NCBI GenBank assembly: GCA_017558065.1
Contig: JAFYWK010000043.1
Coordinates: 62,001 to 126,000 of the forward strand
DNA from: Paludibacteraceae bacterium
Lineage (GTDB): Bacteria > Bacteroidota > Bacteroidia > Bacteroidales > Paludibacteraceae
Length of the DNA stretch: 64,000 nucleotides
Direction of reading: 5' to 3'
Made by a program: the position numbers and the translations under genes. The notes beneath the pieces are model-generated. The model saw nothing but the letters and a program-made list of their open reading frames with translations. It was not told where the DNA came from and searched no databases. Below, one piece after another: positions 1 to 6,884 of this stretch (position 1 is the first letter of the stretch; each line of letters begins with the position of its first letter).

Positions 1-9
1 TGAAACGAC

Positions 10-25
10 TTTTTCTCTACAATAC
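10..25 (-). repeat. Copy of a GTATTGTAGAG-type short repeat
   Basis: The sequence TTTTTCTCTACAATAC is the reverse complement of a core that recurs near the Fic locus at 3518-3532 and 4875-4890 and, in this orientation, at 4737-4752. The preceding AAACGAC is also shared with the 4737 copy. It lies in the otherwise featureless leader (1-76) of the first gene, where I see no clear promoter. Confidence 0.45.
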
Positions 26-76
26 TGCAATAGAACTTGTTAAATTGAATAACTAAAACGCATAAATAATAGAAAT

Positions 77-679
77 ATGGCTACTTACAAAGACTTAATC
101 TTGCAACATTGTGCGGAGATTGTAAATCAAGTGCTGGAGGGAATGGAGAAAAATCGCTTCCGTGTTGGTACAAAACCTATCCTTGTGCCTAAAGAGCCAG
201 TTCTCTATCGCTGGTGGTTTCACTCCGAGTCTGTGGTTGTGAAATTGCTGCGCGAGTGGAAAAGCCAGGATAGTAAGGAGCCTATCAACTTGCTTGAAGG
301 GGTATTGACACGCGAGTTTGAAGGTGAGACCTACTATGCGTTGTATTTTGGCAAAAGTAATAAGGGATATCGTCGTTATATACAGCATAGTACGGGCAAT
401 GTACACACCTCTACTTTGCGCAGAACGATCCACAGTCTGCTGACGGATGAGGAGTACAATAAGCCCATTCACGAAAAGCAGATTGATGAAATACTGAAAG
501 ACTGCTACTTTGAGTGGGTGGTAATTGACAAGGAAGAAGAGAGCTTGGTAGAGTGCATCGAAGCGATATGCATTGTGCACGGCATCTATCCGCTCAATAT
601 CGATGGCAATCCCGCTATCAATAGCAAGTGGCGCGAGCATATGATGAATGAACGCGGCAAAGTGAAAGATAAAAAATAA
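77..679 (+). CDS. GIY-YIG-like domain protein
   Basis: A 200-residue cytoplasmic protein without signal peptide. Residues 86-104 read YYALYFGKSNKGYRRYIQH, which fits the first strand-helix of a GIY-YIG nuclease (aromatic pair, YFGKS, Arg, His). TSTLRRTI follows at 111-118. A Glu-rich helix (E153-E162) and PLN at 172-174 fit the metal-binding Glu and late Asn of that fold. Related proteins in other phyla also carry STLRRTL and PLN, which supports a stand-alone GIY-YIG domain with a roughly 70-residue N-terminal extension. The substrate is unknown. The call rests on motif reading only. It could be a degenerate homologue without nuclease activity. Confidence 0.55.
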   Translation: MATYKDLILQHCAEIVNQVLEGMEKNRFRVGTKPILVPKEPVLYRWWFHSESVVVKLLREWKSQDSKEPINLLEGVLTREFEGETYYALYFGKSNKGYRRYIQHSTGNVHTSTLRRTIHSLLTDEEYNKPIHEKQIDEILKDCYFEWVVIDKEEESLVECIEAICIVHGIYPLNIDGNPAINSKWREHMMNERGKVKDKK

Positions 680-704
680 TATTAACCCTTAAAAACTAAT
701 CATT

Positions 705-785
705 ATGAGTTTGGAGTATTACAAAAAGCAAATGGTGGATTTGCGCGCCAAATTGCAAAAAATAGAGCAAATTATTTCAAACTAG
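705..785 (+). CDS. Tiny ORF, 26 aa, possible small protein
   Basis: An ATG-initiated 26-codon frame sits 25 bp after the GIY-YIG-like gene and ends 6 bp before the next start. The predicted peptide begins MSLEYYKKQM, is charged and helical (K, R, E, Q with spaced L and I), and has no signal or membrane segment. The spacing fits an operon member. No homologue is recognised, and a short frame like this could be chance. Confidence 0.3.
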   Translation: MSLEYYKKQMVDLRAKLQKIEQIISN

Positions 786-791
786 TAAAAT

Positions 792-1559
792 ATGAAGAAA
801 ATATCACTTTTATTACTGCTTAGCTTCGTTGCGCTATGCTTGCAAGCGCAAGATGTAGAAAATGCAGAGCCACAATCTGTGGCTGCGGATCGCCCTGGTA
901 TGGCGACTGGCGTAGGTGTATTGCCATTCAAAACTATTCAATGGGAGACGGGCTTCCAATGGGATTACGCAGATCGTCAACATTCGTTCACATTACCCAC
1001 TACCATGCTGCGCTTTGGTGTAGCACCCTTTGCGGAGTTACGCTTAGAGTATGACGGAACATTGTATTCCGATGCGGAATGGCAATATCAAGTAGAGCCA
1101 TTGATATTGGGTACCAAGATTCGTGTGTTTGACGGTTGGAAAGCGGTACCTAAAATCAGTTTCTTGGCGAATATCGCTATACCTATCACCAAAGAGGCAT
1201 ATCAGAGCTCGCATGTAGCCCCCAGTCTATATCTGCTCTTTGAGAACGATGTGACCGATTGGCTGAACCTGTGCTATAATCTTGGCGCAGAATGGAATGG
1301 TGTAGATGCAGCACCCAGCACCTTCCTCGCACTATGTCTCGGCTTTACCATCAATGACCAATGGGGTGCATTTGTGGAGAGTTACAACTACTTCACTCGC
1401 CTCAGTACCCACACCGAAGCCGATTGGAACTTAGATGCCGGCTTTACCTATATGCCTCATCATCGTGTACAACTGGATGTCTATGCCTCTATCAATTGCC
1501 AAGACCCTGCTATGTACTCCAACGTGGGACTTGGCGTAGCATGGTTAATTAATCCGTAA
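792..1559 (+). CDS. Outer-membrane beta-barrel, phenol-degradation-type transporter family
   Basis: A 255-residue protein with a clear Sec signal (MKKISLLLLLSFVALCLQAQ, cleavage near residue 20). Right after it, ADRPGMATGVGVLP followed by a WETGFQWDY strand matches the start of the 'transporter / MetA-pathway of phenol degradation' barrel family (PF13557-like). The rest alternates short amphipathic strands rich in Y, W and F with turns, as expected for an outer-membrane barrel, and it ends in a hydrophobic strand (LGVAWLINP). The substrate cannot be inferred. It starts 6 bp after the tiny ORF and lies 20 bp before the ion-channel gene, so the three are probably co-transcribed. Confidence 0.6.
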   Translation: MKKISLLLLLSFVALCLQAQDVENAEPQSVAADRPGMATGVGVLPFKTIQWETGFQWDYADRQHSFTLPTTMLRFGVAPFAELRLEYDGTLYSDAEWQYQVEPLILGTKIRVFDGWKAVPKISFLANIAIPITKEAYQSSHVAPSLYLLFENDVTDWLNLCYNLGAEWNGVDAAPSTFLALCLGFTINDQWGAFVESYNYFTRLSTHTEADWNLDAGFTYMPHHRVQLDVYASINCQDPAMYSNVGLGVAWLINP

Positions 1560-1579
1560 GAAACAAATCACTATAAAAT

Positions 1580-3289
1580 ATGAACCCAAAAATTCTCAAA
1601 TTCAAGCAAGAACTTAATCGTGTCTTTGACGACAATCTGCACACCAAACAGTGGCATAACTATGTGGACTATACCATCATCGGTTTTATCGTTCTGTCCA
1701 CCATCGAAGTTTTCCTTTCTACCTACGACGGTATTGTAGAGCGTTACAGTACATGGCTACATGTTATTGACTATCTCACAACCGCTTTCTTTACTATAGA
1801 GGTGAGTTTGCGTATCTGGAATGCCGACCAGTTGGACCCTAAATACAAAGGCTTCTGGGGACGCGTGCGCTACTGCTTCTCTTTCTACGGATTGATTGAT
1901 ATCCTCTCTACCTATCCGTTCTATCTGCACTTCTTTATGCCTATCCCATATATGGCACTCAAAGCATTGCGTATCGCTCGTCTGCTGCGTATCTTCCGCT
2001 ATATGAAGGCATTCAGCATTTTGTCACGAGCATTTCGCTCGAAGACAAACGAGATGAAGGTATCGCTCCAGTTTTTGGCTATTGTGACGCTCATCTTGTC
2101 GTTTGTACTTTTCTTCGTGGAGCACGAGGCGCAACCAGAAGTGTATAATAATGGTTGGACATCAGTCGTTTGGGCATTTGCGCAGTATATCGGCGACCCG
2201 GGTAACTTTGCAGACACCCCACCTATCACTTTTACAGGACGCATCATCGCATGTATCATCGGTATATTAGGTATTGCTATCTTCGCCGTGCCTGCTGGAT
2301 TGATTGGATCCGCCTTCACCGAAGTGATGGAGAAAGATGAGAAGAAGGAGAAGATAGAGAATAACATCAATAGTATTATACAATCATTTAAGTTCCTAAA
2401 AGATCAACAACATACCAATCTATTTTATGTTCCACGCTATCTTCCTTTAGATAGAATACTTACGCGTAAGTTCATTACTCATGAGCAAATTATTGAAGCG
2501 GTGAAAGCTTCAGATTGTTTACATCTATTTAATCTTCAGGATGTTGTGAACGAGAATGATAATCCTCAAAGTAATATTGTACTGGTTAATTACAAAAAAA
2601 ACAGACCATATGGTTGTTGTATTGATAGAGGCTCAAGAGTAACTATTGTATTCACATCTGGAACCTCAGAGCCTACGACAGGATGGTTTGCTTATCACAT
2701 CGCCAAGTTAGGTAATTTCAACTATGTAGCTAAAGAAATAGAAACCAATCCAGATAATCCAACCACATACTATAATATCTTAGATGTAAATGATTGCCCT
2801 AATTTATCATTATTCTTGGAAGATATTAATCGTTTAGCTGCACGCGAGAATAGTTGGGTCATACCTATATTAGAAGCCACTGGACTCAAATCTCGTCCAG
2901 AACAAATACACTTCTGCTACAATTCCACCAAAGGTGATACTTCTTATAATGACCCCAAAAGTAAAATTACAGATTATCAAACATTTGATAAATTATATCA
3001 GACTGCTTCTGAAGAGCTTGAAAATAAATACGGCTACAAATCTGATAAAAACATATGGTACGCAATCGGAAATGCAAATATAGCAAACTTCTTGACGGCA
3101 AGCAACATATTTACACTTCGTGTCGAAGCATACGTTTGGGTATTTGATAATCGCTTTTTATCTATAACCAAGAGCATAGCAGAAACATTGCACACAATAT
3201 TGGAACCAGAAAAGGCATTAGTGATTCCTCCGGAAATGTTACATCGCCCTAAAGGACACGACTTCGGTATGAGGGATTACATTGACTAA
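1580..3289 (+). CDS. Voltage-sensor-type ion channel with large unknown C-terminal domain
   Basis: A 569-residue protein. Residues 30-245 hold six membrane segments of the voltage-gated ion channel fold (PF00520-like). S4 carries Arg at 131, 134, 137 and 140, the every-third-residue gating pattern. The pore loop (193-215) reads SVVWAFAQYIGDPGNF where a potassium channel would have TTVGYGD, so the canonical K+ selectivity filter is absent. S6 follows with a PAGLIG hinge. Residues 250-569 form a cytoplasmic domain I do not recognise. Its DNA, from about 2340 on, is clearly more AT-rich than the channel half, suggesting separate ancestry. Ion selectivity is unknown. Confidence 0.7.
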   Translation: MNPKILKFKQELNRVFDDNLHTKQWHNYVDYTIIGFIVLSTIEVFLSTYDGIVERYSTWLHVIDYLTTAFFTIEVSLRIWNADQLDPKYKGFWGRVRYCFSFYGLIDILSTYPFYLHFFMPIPYMALKALRIARLLRIFRYMKAFSILSRAFRSKTNEMKVSLQFLAIVTLILSFVLFFVEHEAQPEVYNNGWTSVVWAFAQYIGDPGNFADTPPITFTGRIIACIIGILGIAIFAVPAGLIGSAFTEVMEKDEKKEKIENNINSIIQSFKFLKDQQHTNLFYVPRYLPLDRILTRKFITHEQIIEAVKASDCLHLFNLQDVVNENDNPQSNIVLVNYKKNRPYGCCIDRGSRVTIVFTSGTSEPTTGWFAYHIAKLGNFNYVAKEIETNPDNPTTYYNILDVNDCPNLSLFLEDINRLAARENSWVIPILEATGLKSRPEQIHFCYNSTKGDTSYNDPKSKITDYQTFDKLYQTASEELENKYGYKSDKNIWYAIGNANIANFLTASNIFTLRVEAYVWVFDNRFLSITKSIAETLHTILEPEKALVIPPEMLHRPKGHDFGMRDYID

Positions 3290-3298
3290 ATATTTTGC

Positions 3299-3370
3299 AT
3301 GCATATTCTACTAACCGCCTTTGAGCCTTTTGGTGGGGCGGAGAGCAATATTAAAGAGAAATTATTGTAG
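3299..3370 (+). pseudogene. pcp: 5' remnant of pyrrolidone-carboxylate peptidase
   Basis: The first 18 codons read MHILLTAFEPFGGAESN, the diagnostic N-terminus of pyroglutamyl peptidase I (TAFEPFGG). The frame then runs into unrelated codons and stops at 3370. The intact enzyme has about 200 residues, so only a start fragment survives. It begins 9 bp after the ion channel, as an operon member would, and the next 35 bp are a fragment of another gene. This junction marks an old deletion or rearrangement. Confidence 0.6.
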
Positions 3371-3373
3371 CAC

Positions 3374-3408
3374 GTAGTTCGTGCCCAGCCAGGTCGGGGA
3401 AGAATTTA
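3374..3408 (-). pseudogene. 35-bp fragment matching the 3' end of the NTP_transf_5-type gene
   Basis: On the minus strand this piece reads KFFPDLAGHEL, against KFFPDLAWHEL near the C-terminus of the intact nucleotidyltransferase at 5445-6575 (matching DNA 5477-5511). The DNA identity is 33 of 35 by eye. The fragment directly abuts the pcp remnant. It is either the scar of a second copy of that gene or a partial duplication. Confidence 0.55.
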
Positions 3409-3454
3409 ACTATTCAAAGAATAATCAGACATCGCATCTTATGAATATAAGCAC

Positions 3455-3480
3455 GCAGGTGGGCAATTATGTCCACCTGC
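3455..3480. repeat. Inverted repeat (hairpin) GCAGGTGG/CCACCTGC
   Basis: Perfect 8-bp arms (3455-3462 and 3473-3480) separated by 10 bp. GCAGGTGGGCA at 3455-3465 recurs in inverse orientation at 4802-4812. CCACCTGCT at 3473 recurs directly at 4805. It forms the left part of the direct repeat that flanks the Fic gene. Confidence 0.5.
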
Positions 3481-3550
3481 TGTGTTATAGAACAATGCTC
3501 CAAAAATGGTCTTTGACGTATTGTAGAGAAATTTGCAATGGCAATCCTTA
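3473..3550 (+). repeat. Left direct repeat flanking fic
   Basis: CCACCTGCT at 3473, TTTGACGTATTGTAGAG at 3512-3528 and then (g)GCAATCCT at 3541-3548 are found in the same order at 4805-4906, where a 25-bp block rich in C and G is extra. The two copies bracket the whole Fic gene with its promoter. The repeat touches the 3' end of the Fic gene. Confidence 0.5.
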
Positions 3551-4618
3551 TATGGACGGTGTAATAAACACTCGCCATGAGCCATCCGCATCTCGCTCTA
3601 CATAATGTTTATCTAGCAAGGTTTGTAACAACTTTTGCAATGCAGATCGATTTATACCGATTTCTTCTTGTAAGTAAGCCAATGTCGCTTTAGGTTCTCT
3701 GCGTAATTCTTGTAAAATTTTCCCATAATTTGGTGTGCGGAAAGCGATTCGCTCACCATCATACCACCATACATCTTGACTTTTTTCCGTTACAAACAGG
3801 ACATCATTTTCTATCTCGTGGCAAATTAAATTTACCATATACTTATGGAATGGGCGTATATCCTTTAGTGAAGCATGCGCACCATCTGTAGGGGTGGAAC
3901 CTACAATCAAATCCGCACGATGCAATGCTTCTAAATAATCTTGTTTTAGACGACTGCGTACAACAATCATCGGATGGCCATGGCGCGAAAGAATGTAATT
4001 GACCATCAGTCGGGCAATACGACCATTGCCATCCTCAAATGGGTGAATACGAATATATCGATAGTGAAACAATATCGCTAAGTCAATAGGTGATAATTTG
4101 CCTTCTTGCTCTGCATGATTGTACCAATCTACTAGATCTGCCATCAATGCAGGTGTTTCTTCAGGAGAAGCATACTCAAATCGATCACCATAGCGAGTGA
4201 TCACACTATTTGGGCGAGTCTTGTACTGTCCGGCATGAATCACATAGCTCGTTTGTACGCCTCCAGGTAACATACGATAAACCGTATAATCCTCTCGAAG
4301 CAATGTGCGATGAAGGGTGCGAATGAAGTTTTGCGTAAGTGGAAGCTGCTTATCGGATGATTCTACCAACATCATTTGCAATCCTACATTGCTTGCTTTC
4401 ATCTCTTCGCAGTCGCGGAAGTTGGCTTCGCCTACTATTTTCCCAAAGAGCAACAGCAACTCCGTTTGACCATAGGTGAGTGTATTTCCTTCGATATGAT
4501 TACTATTGTAGTTAAAGTCAATAGTAAATCGACGACTCAATCTATCACGATCAATTTCTGCTAATGGTTGCAGATTTTGCCACTGTGTTAATACCGTTTC
4601 TAATTTAGTATTTGCCAT
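3548..4618 (-). CDS. Fic/DOC family protein (likely AMP-transferase)
   Basis: A 356-residue cytoplasmic protein. The Fic core motif HPFEDGNGRIAR lies at 192-203 with the catalytic His and the anion-binding GNGR complete. An inhibitory-helix motif of the (S/T)xxxE(G/N) type is visible near the N-terminus (SNHIEG, 39-44), which makes this a class II enzyme in which the Glu restrains activity. The C-terminal 70 residues (ELRREPKATLAYLQEE...) look like a winged helix, a common layout for stand-alone Fic regulators. Family knowledge gives AMP transfer from ATP to a target Ser, Thr or Tyr; the target is unknown. It has its own promoter upstream (4684-4714) and no antitoxin partner beside it. Confidence 0.85.
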   Translation of the reverse strand: MANTKLETVLTQWQNLQPLAEIDRDRLSRRFTIDFNYNSNHIEGNTLTYGQTELLLLFGKIVGEANFRDCEEMKASNVGLQMMLVESSDKQLPLTQNFIRTLHRTLLREDYTVYRMLPGGVQTSYVIHAGQYKTRPNSVITRYGDRFEYASPEETPALMADLVDWYNHAEQEGKLSPIDLAILFHYRYIRIHPFEDGNGRIARLMVNYILSRHGHPMIVVRSRLKQDYLEALHRADLIVGSTPTDGAHASLKDIRPFHKYMVNLICHEIENDVLFVTEKSQDVWWYDGERIAFRTPNYGKILQELRREPKATLAYLQEEIGINRSALQKLLQTLLDKHYVERDADGSWRVFITPSI

Positions 4619-4652
4619 AACTTCTTATCATTAATGTGTAAAAAATACCTTA

Positions 4653-4674
4653 TTTGGTGGTACATAAACCACCA
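4653..4674 (-). promoter_or_regulatory. Hairpin in the fic leader
   Basis: TGGTGG and CCACCA arms with an 8-bp loop lie between the fic promoter (TSS near 4678) and the start at 4618. The position within the transcribed leader allows either an RNA hairpin or an operator. There is no T-tract, so it is not a standard terminator. Confidence 0.35.
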
Positions 4675-4683
4675 TTTTGGGTG

Positions 4684-4714
4684 CAAAGGTACAATATTTA
4701 TTTCACATACGCAA
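4684..4714 (-). promoter_or_regulatory. Bacteroidetes-type promoter of fic
   Basis: On the minus strand TTG (4714-4712), 20 bp, then TACCTTTG (4691-4684). This is the same -33/-7 pair and spacing used by the other promoters in this window, about 65 bp before the Fic start. Confidence 0.7.
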
Positions 4715-4736
4715 GCATTTGGGCAAGAAAACGACA

Positions 4737-4752
4737 TTTTTCTCTGCAATAC
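4737..4752 (-). repeat. Inverse copy of the GTATTGTAGAG-type repeat
   Basis: TTTTTCTCTGCAATAC, preceded by AAACGACA, matches positions 2-25 of the window. It is the inverse of the copies at 3518 and 4875. Together with 4875-4890 it forms a pair of inverted ends around 4737-4890, a 150-bp block with no gene. Confidence 0.4.
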
Positions 4753-4868
4753 AGCCGAATAATGGGCTAACAACAGCCACAAATAAGGAGGCGGGCTTGA
4801 CTGCCCACCTGCTTACAGACCCTCCTGACTCCCCCTCAAAGGGGAGGGATAAAATGAGGAAACTATTC
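4753..4868. other. Non-coding spacer upstream of fic
   Basis: No coding frame can be supported here. The only structure is a G/C hairpin (CTCCCC/GGGGAG around 4829-4846) and the CCACCTGCT repeat element at 4805. Confidence 0.4.
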
Positions 4869-4906
4869 TTTGACGTATTGTAGAGGAAATCTACAGCAAT
4901 CCTGTC
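4805..4906 (+). repeat. Right direct repeat flanking fic
   Basis: This is the second copy of the repeat at 3473-3550: CCACCTGCT at 4805, TTTGACGTATTGTAGAG at 4869-4885 and GCAATCCT near 4897-4904. It holds about 25 bp of extra sequence with the hairpin CTCCCC/GGGGAG. Recombination between the two copies would remove fic and its promoter cleanly. Confidence 0.5.
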
Positions 4907-4954
4907 ATATAAACTGGCAGGCATTGTAAGGCCACAAAGTTGTGAACTTTTAAT

Positions 4955-5142
4955 CCGCTGCAAAGGTGCAACAAAAATATGCTCCCCACGGACTTTGCAA
5001 AGCTGGAGGCAGTGAAGCAAGCGGAGTCCTTGGAGTGGCATTGAACACAACGGAAAGATGGATTACGAAATCCGTACAAATAGCTCATATAGAAAGACTT
5101 ATAATATGTTTGTACAGAAATAAACCCTCATGTTTTGCATAG
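4955..5142 (+). pseudogene. Frameshifted 3' remnant of a DNA-element gene (DUF3987/VirE-like tail)
   Basis: One frame reads MLPTDFAKLEAVKQAESLEW from 4979 and stops at 5042-5044. A second frame continues from 5041 with LNTTERWITKSVQIAHIERL and ends at 5140-5142. Joined, they resemble the C-terminal winged-helix tail of DUF3987/VirE-type primase-like proteins of Bacteroidales mobile elements (a 'T..RWI..' recognition helix). The rest of the gene is missing. The assignment is by eye and tentative. The following GAGGG repeats and 11-bp array sit where such genes are often seen. Confidence 0.35.
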
Positions 5143-5211
5143 TGAGGGGAATGAGGGAGTGAGGGAAATAGTCCCCTCACTTCCCTCACTCCCTCACTTC
5201 CCTCACTCTAT
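5141..5211. repeat. Tandem and inverted GAGGGA(A)TGAGGGA repeat
   Basis: Units of 8-9 bp (GTGAGGGGA, ATGAGGGA, GTGAGGGA) are followed after 6 bp by their reverse complements (CCCCTCACT, TCCCTCACT, CCCTCACT, TCCCTCACT). The result is both a tandem array and a large potential hairpin. It follows the decayed gene directly. Confidence 0.65.
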
Positions 5212-5285
5212 ATTTAAATAGAATAGATGCTCTAGATATGATAGGATATAGATGTGCTACGGAAGGGATAGTGATGTCTTCTTAT

Positions 5286-5329
5286 GAACCCGTCAAGAAC
5301 CCGTCATGAACCCGTAATTGATCGCTAAC
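5286..5329. repeat. 11-bp tandem array (4 units)
   Basis: GAACCCGTCAA, GAACCCGTCAT, GAACCCGTAAT and the weaker TGATCGCTAAC lie head to tail, each 11 bp. A longer array with the same period lies at 35293-35402. In both places a 21-23-bp CAACAAT repeat follows downstream. Between 5212 and 5285 nothing else is seen. Confidence 0.7.
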
Positions 5330-5359
5330 TGCTGGGGGAGTTTTGACTAAAGACAATAT

Positions 5360-5424
5360 CAATAATGGGGAGACAATTATCAACAATATAGACAATGATA
5401 ATCAACAATAAAAACAATGCATGG
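5360..5424. repeat. 21-22-bp CAACAAT..ACAAT tandem repeat (3 units)
   Basis: Units start at 5360, 5381 and 5403, with consensus CAACAATnnnnACAATnnnnAT. The same unit with better conservation forms the array at 35537-35650. The repeat ends about 20 bp before the stop of the nucleotidyltransferase gene. Confidence 0.6.
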
Positions 5425-5444
5425 AGTATCCAATGCAAAAATTT

Positions 5445-6575
5445 TCAATGTCTGAAGGAGGCGCGTAATGTGGCGTGTAGTTCGTGCCAAGCCAGGTCGG
5501 GGAAGAACTTAGCCATCTGCCATGCCTCGAAGAGCAAGCGGCAGGCGGTATAGCTTTTCTGCAACAAACGGTTCTTCTTAGGTCGCTCCCATGCGAAGCG
5601 TTTCATGAGGCGGCAATCTCCTTTCGCAGGTCGTCCGCCATGTCCGTCGCGCAGGAGTTGACGAAGCAGACGATTGGCGCGCTCTTGATATTCAGTCGTA
5701 TATAGCGGAAACGCCTCTGTCGGTAAGTGCAATTCCTGGACCAGTATATGCCCGAAGGTCTGCCAAGCGGTTTTCATATGCAGGGCGGCGAGCATCTCAT
5801 CTATCTCCTGTGTGAGCGTTTGCCATTCTGCGGGCGTCAATTGCTCATGCGCCAATTGGAGGCACAATGCCCAATCGCCCAGTTGGCGGAAGCCCACACC
5901 CGTACTCTCGAAATGGTGCCATGCGTGCATAAAGACATACAACGCATTGTACGCCGCCGAAGGCACTGCCACTGCCTTGCCGTAGATGTCCAACGTAGTG
6001 GAGTGGTACAAATAGCGGTGGGTAAAGGATTGGTATAGCGCATCGGCTTGTTTGTCATGAAACTCCATGGTCACGCGGTGGAGCTCCACCACGCGGTCCA
6101 TGTTCTCGTCAATCACCAAGATATAATGTATTCCCCCATGCGTGCCGGAGTGCCAATATGCATCGGGGTAGGCGGCTGTCACAATTTCGGCAGCACGCTC
6201 ATAATGCTCTTCGCCCACATAGATATCCACATCGCCAAAATCGCGTGTGTCAGGGTCGGGATACAAGCCCGATAGACTATAACCCTTGATGAGTGTAGCG
6301 GGGATATGGTGTGCCTCTAATAAGTCAATCACGCTGATAGCCAACTGATTGAGCCGTGCCAATCGTTGCAGCACCATGTACATGGCAGGTGTGAGCTGTT
6401 TGTCAAAGGGGGTAGAGACACGATGTGCCTTGAGCCATACGCTGAATGCATGCAGACATTTCTGGCGTGCCGCCAAATTCAGCACACCTCGCCAATCCGC
6501 ATCAGTAGGCACCTCTGTGGGCGTACCCCACAGCACGGATCGAAGAATGGAGAAAAAAAGTTGTTCTTGATTCAT
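5445..6575 (-). CDS. Nucleotidyltransferase family protein (NTP_transf_5-like)
   Basis: A 376-residue cytoplasmic protein. Residues 94-120 (LIKG, then RDFGDVDIYV) carry the KG and the Asp-x-Asp metal ligands (115-117) of the uncharacterised nucleotidyltransferase family PF14907, and the following helices also fit. In known genomes these proteins cluster with PqqD-like, HprK-like and S24/S26 proteins in peptide-modification loci. Here it is the last gene of exactly such a minus-strand operon, 42 bp after the PqqD-like gene. The nucleotide and acceptor are unknown. Its 3' end is partly duplicated at 3374-3408. Confidence 0.75.
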   Translation of the reverse strand: MNQEQLFFSILRSVLWGTPTEVPTDADWRGVLNLAARQKCLHAFSVWLKAHRVSTPFDKQLTPAMYMVLQRLARLNQLAISVIDLLEAHHIPATLIKGYSLSGLYPDPDTRDFGDVDIYVGEEHYERAAEIVTAAYPDAYWHSGTHGGIHYILVIDENMDRVVELHRVTMEFHDKQADALYQSFTHRYLYHSTTLDIYGKAVAVPSAAYNALYVFMHAWHHFESTGVGFRQLGDWALCLQLAHEQLTPAEWQTLTQEIDEMLAALHMKTAWQTFGHILVQELHLPTEAFPLYTTEYQERANRLLRQLLRDGHGGRPAKGDCRLMKRFAWERPKKNRLLQKSYTACRLLFEAWQMAKFFPDLAWHELHATLRASFRH

Positions 6576-6617
6576 GTCTTGTTTTTGGAAACCGGGTTCC
6601 GGGCTCCGGTCTCCCTT

Positions 6618-6884
6618 TTAACGGATAATCCCGATTTCCTTCCAATCATCAATAGTGGCTTGTGCATCCTGGCGGGCGATGTCTTCGGTGACATCGTATT
6701 CATCCAATAGCAATTGGGTGAGGGTATTCACATCAAACTCTTTGCCCTCCACTTTTTGCCAAAGATAGGCAGCCGCCTCATTGAAGGTGATGAGGTTGTT
6801 AAAATTCACGAGTTCTACGCTCTCGCCAATCAGTATATAGTCGCCGCCCAATTCGCGTAGGCGAAATCCTTTCTTAGTCTTCAT
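6618..6884 (-). CDS. PqqD family protein (RiPP recognition element-like)
   Basis: An 88-residue protein matching PqqD (PF05402) in length and pattern: strands FRLRELGGDYILIG and LITFNEAAAYLWQKVEG, then helices ending DDWKEIGIIR. PqqD-fold proteins bind the leader of ribosomally made peptides and hand it to modifying enzymes. The 5' end overlaps the end of the S24/S26 gene by 11 bp, so translation is probably coupled. No radical-SAM partner or precursor gene is found next to it. The leader it would bind is unknown. Confidence 0.8.
   Translation of the reverse strand: MKTKKGFRLRELGGDYILIGESVELVNFNNLITFNEAAAYLWQKVEGKEFDVNTLTQLLLDEYDVTEDIARQDAQATIDDWKEIGIIR

Noticed and set aside
95..640. 181-codon minus-strand frame opposite the GIY-YIG-like gene
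   Set aside because: The plus-strand frame has recognisable motifs and a sensible start; the antisense one has none.
5286..5329. Plasmid-type replication iterons
   Set aside because: No replication initiator gene is nearby; the array is reported only as a repeat.
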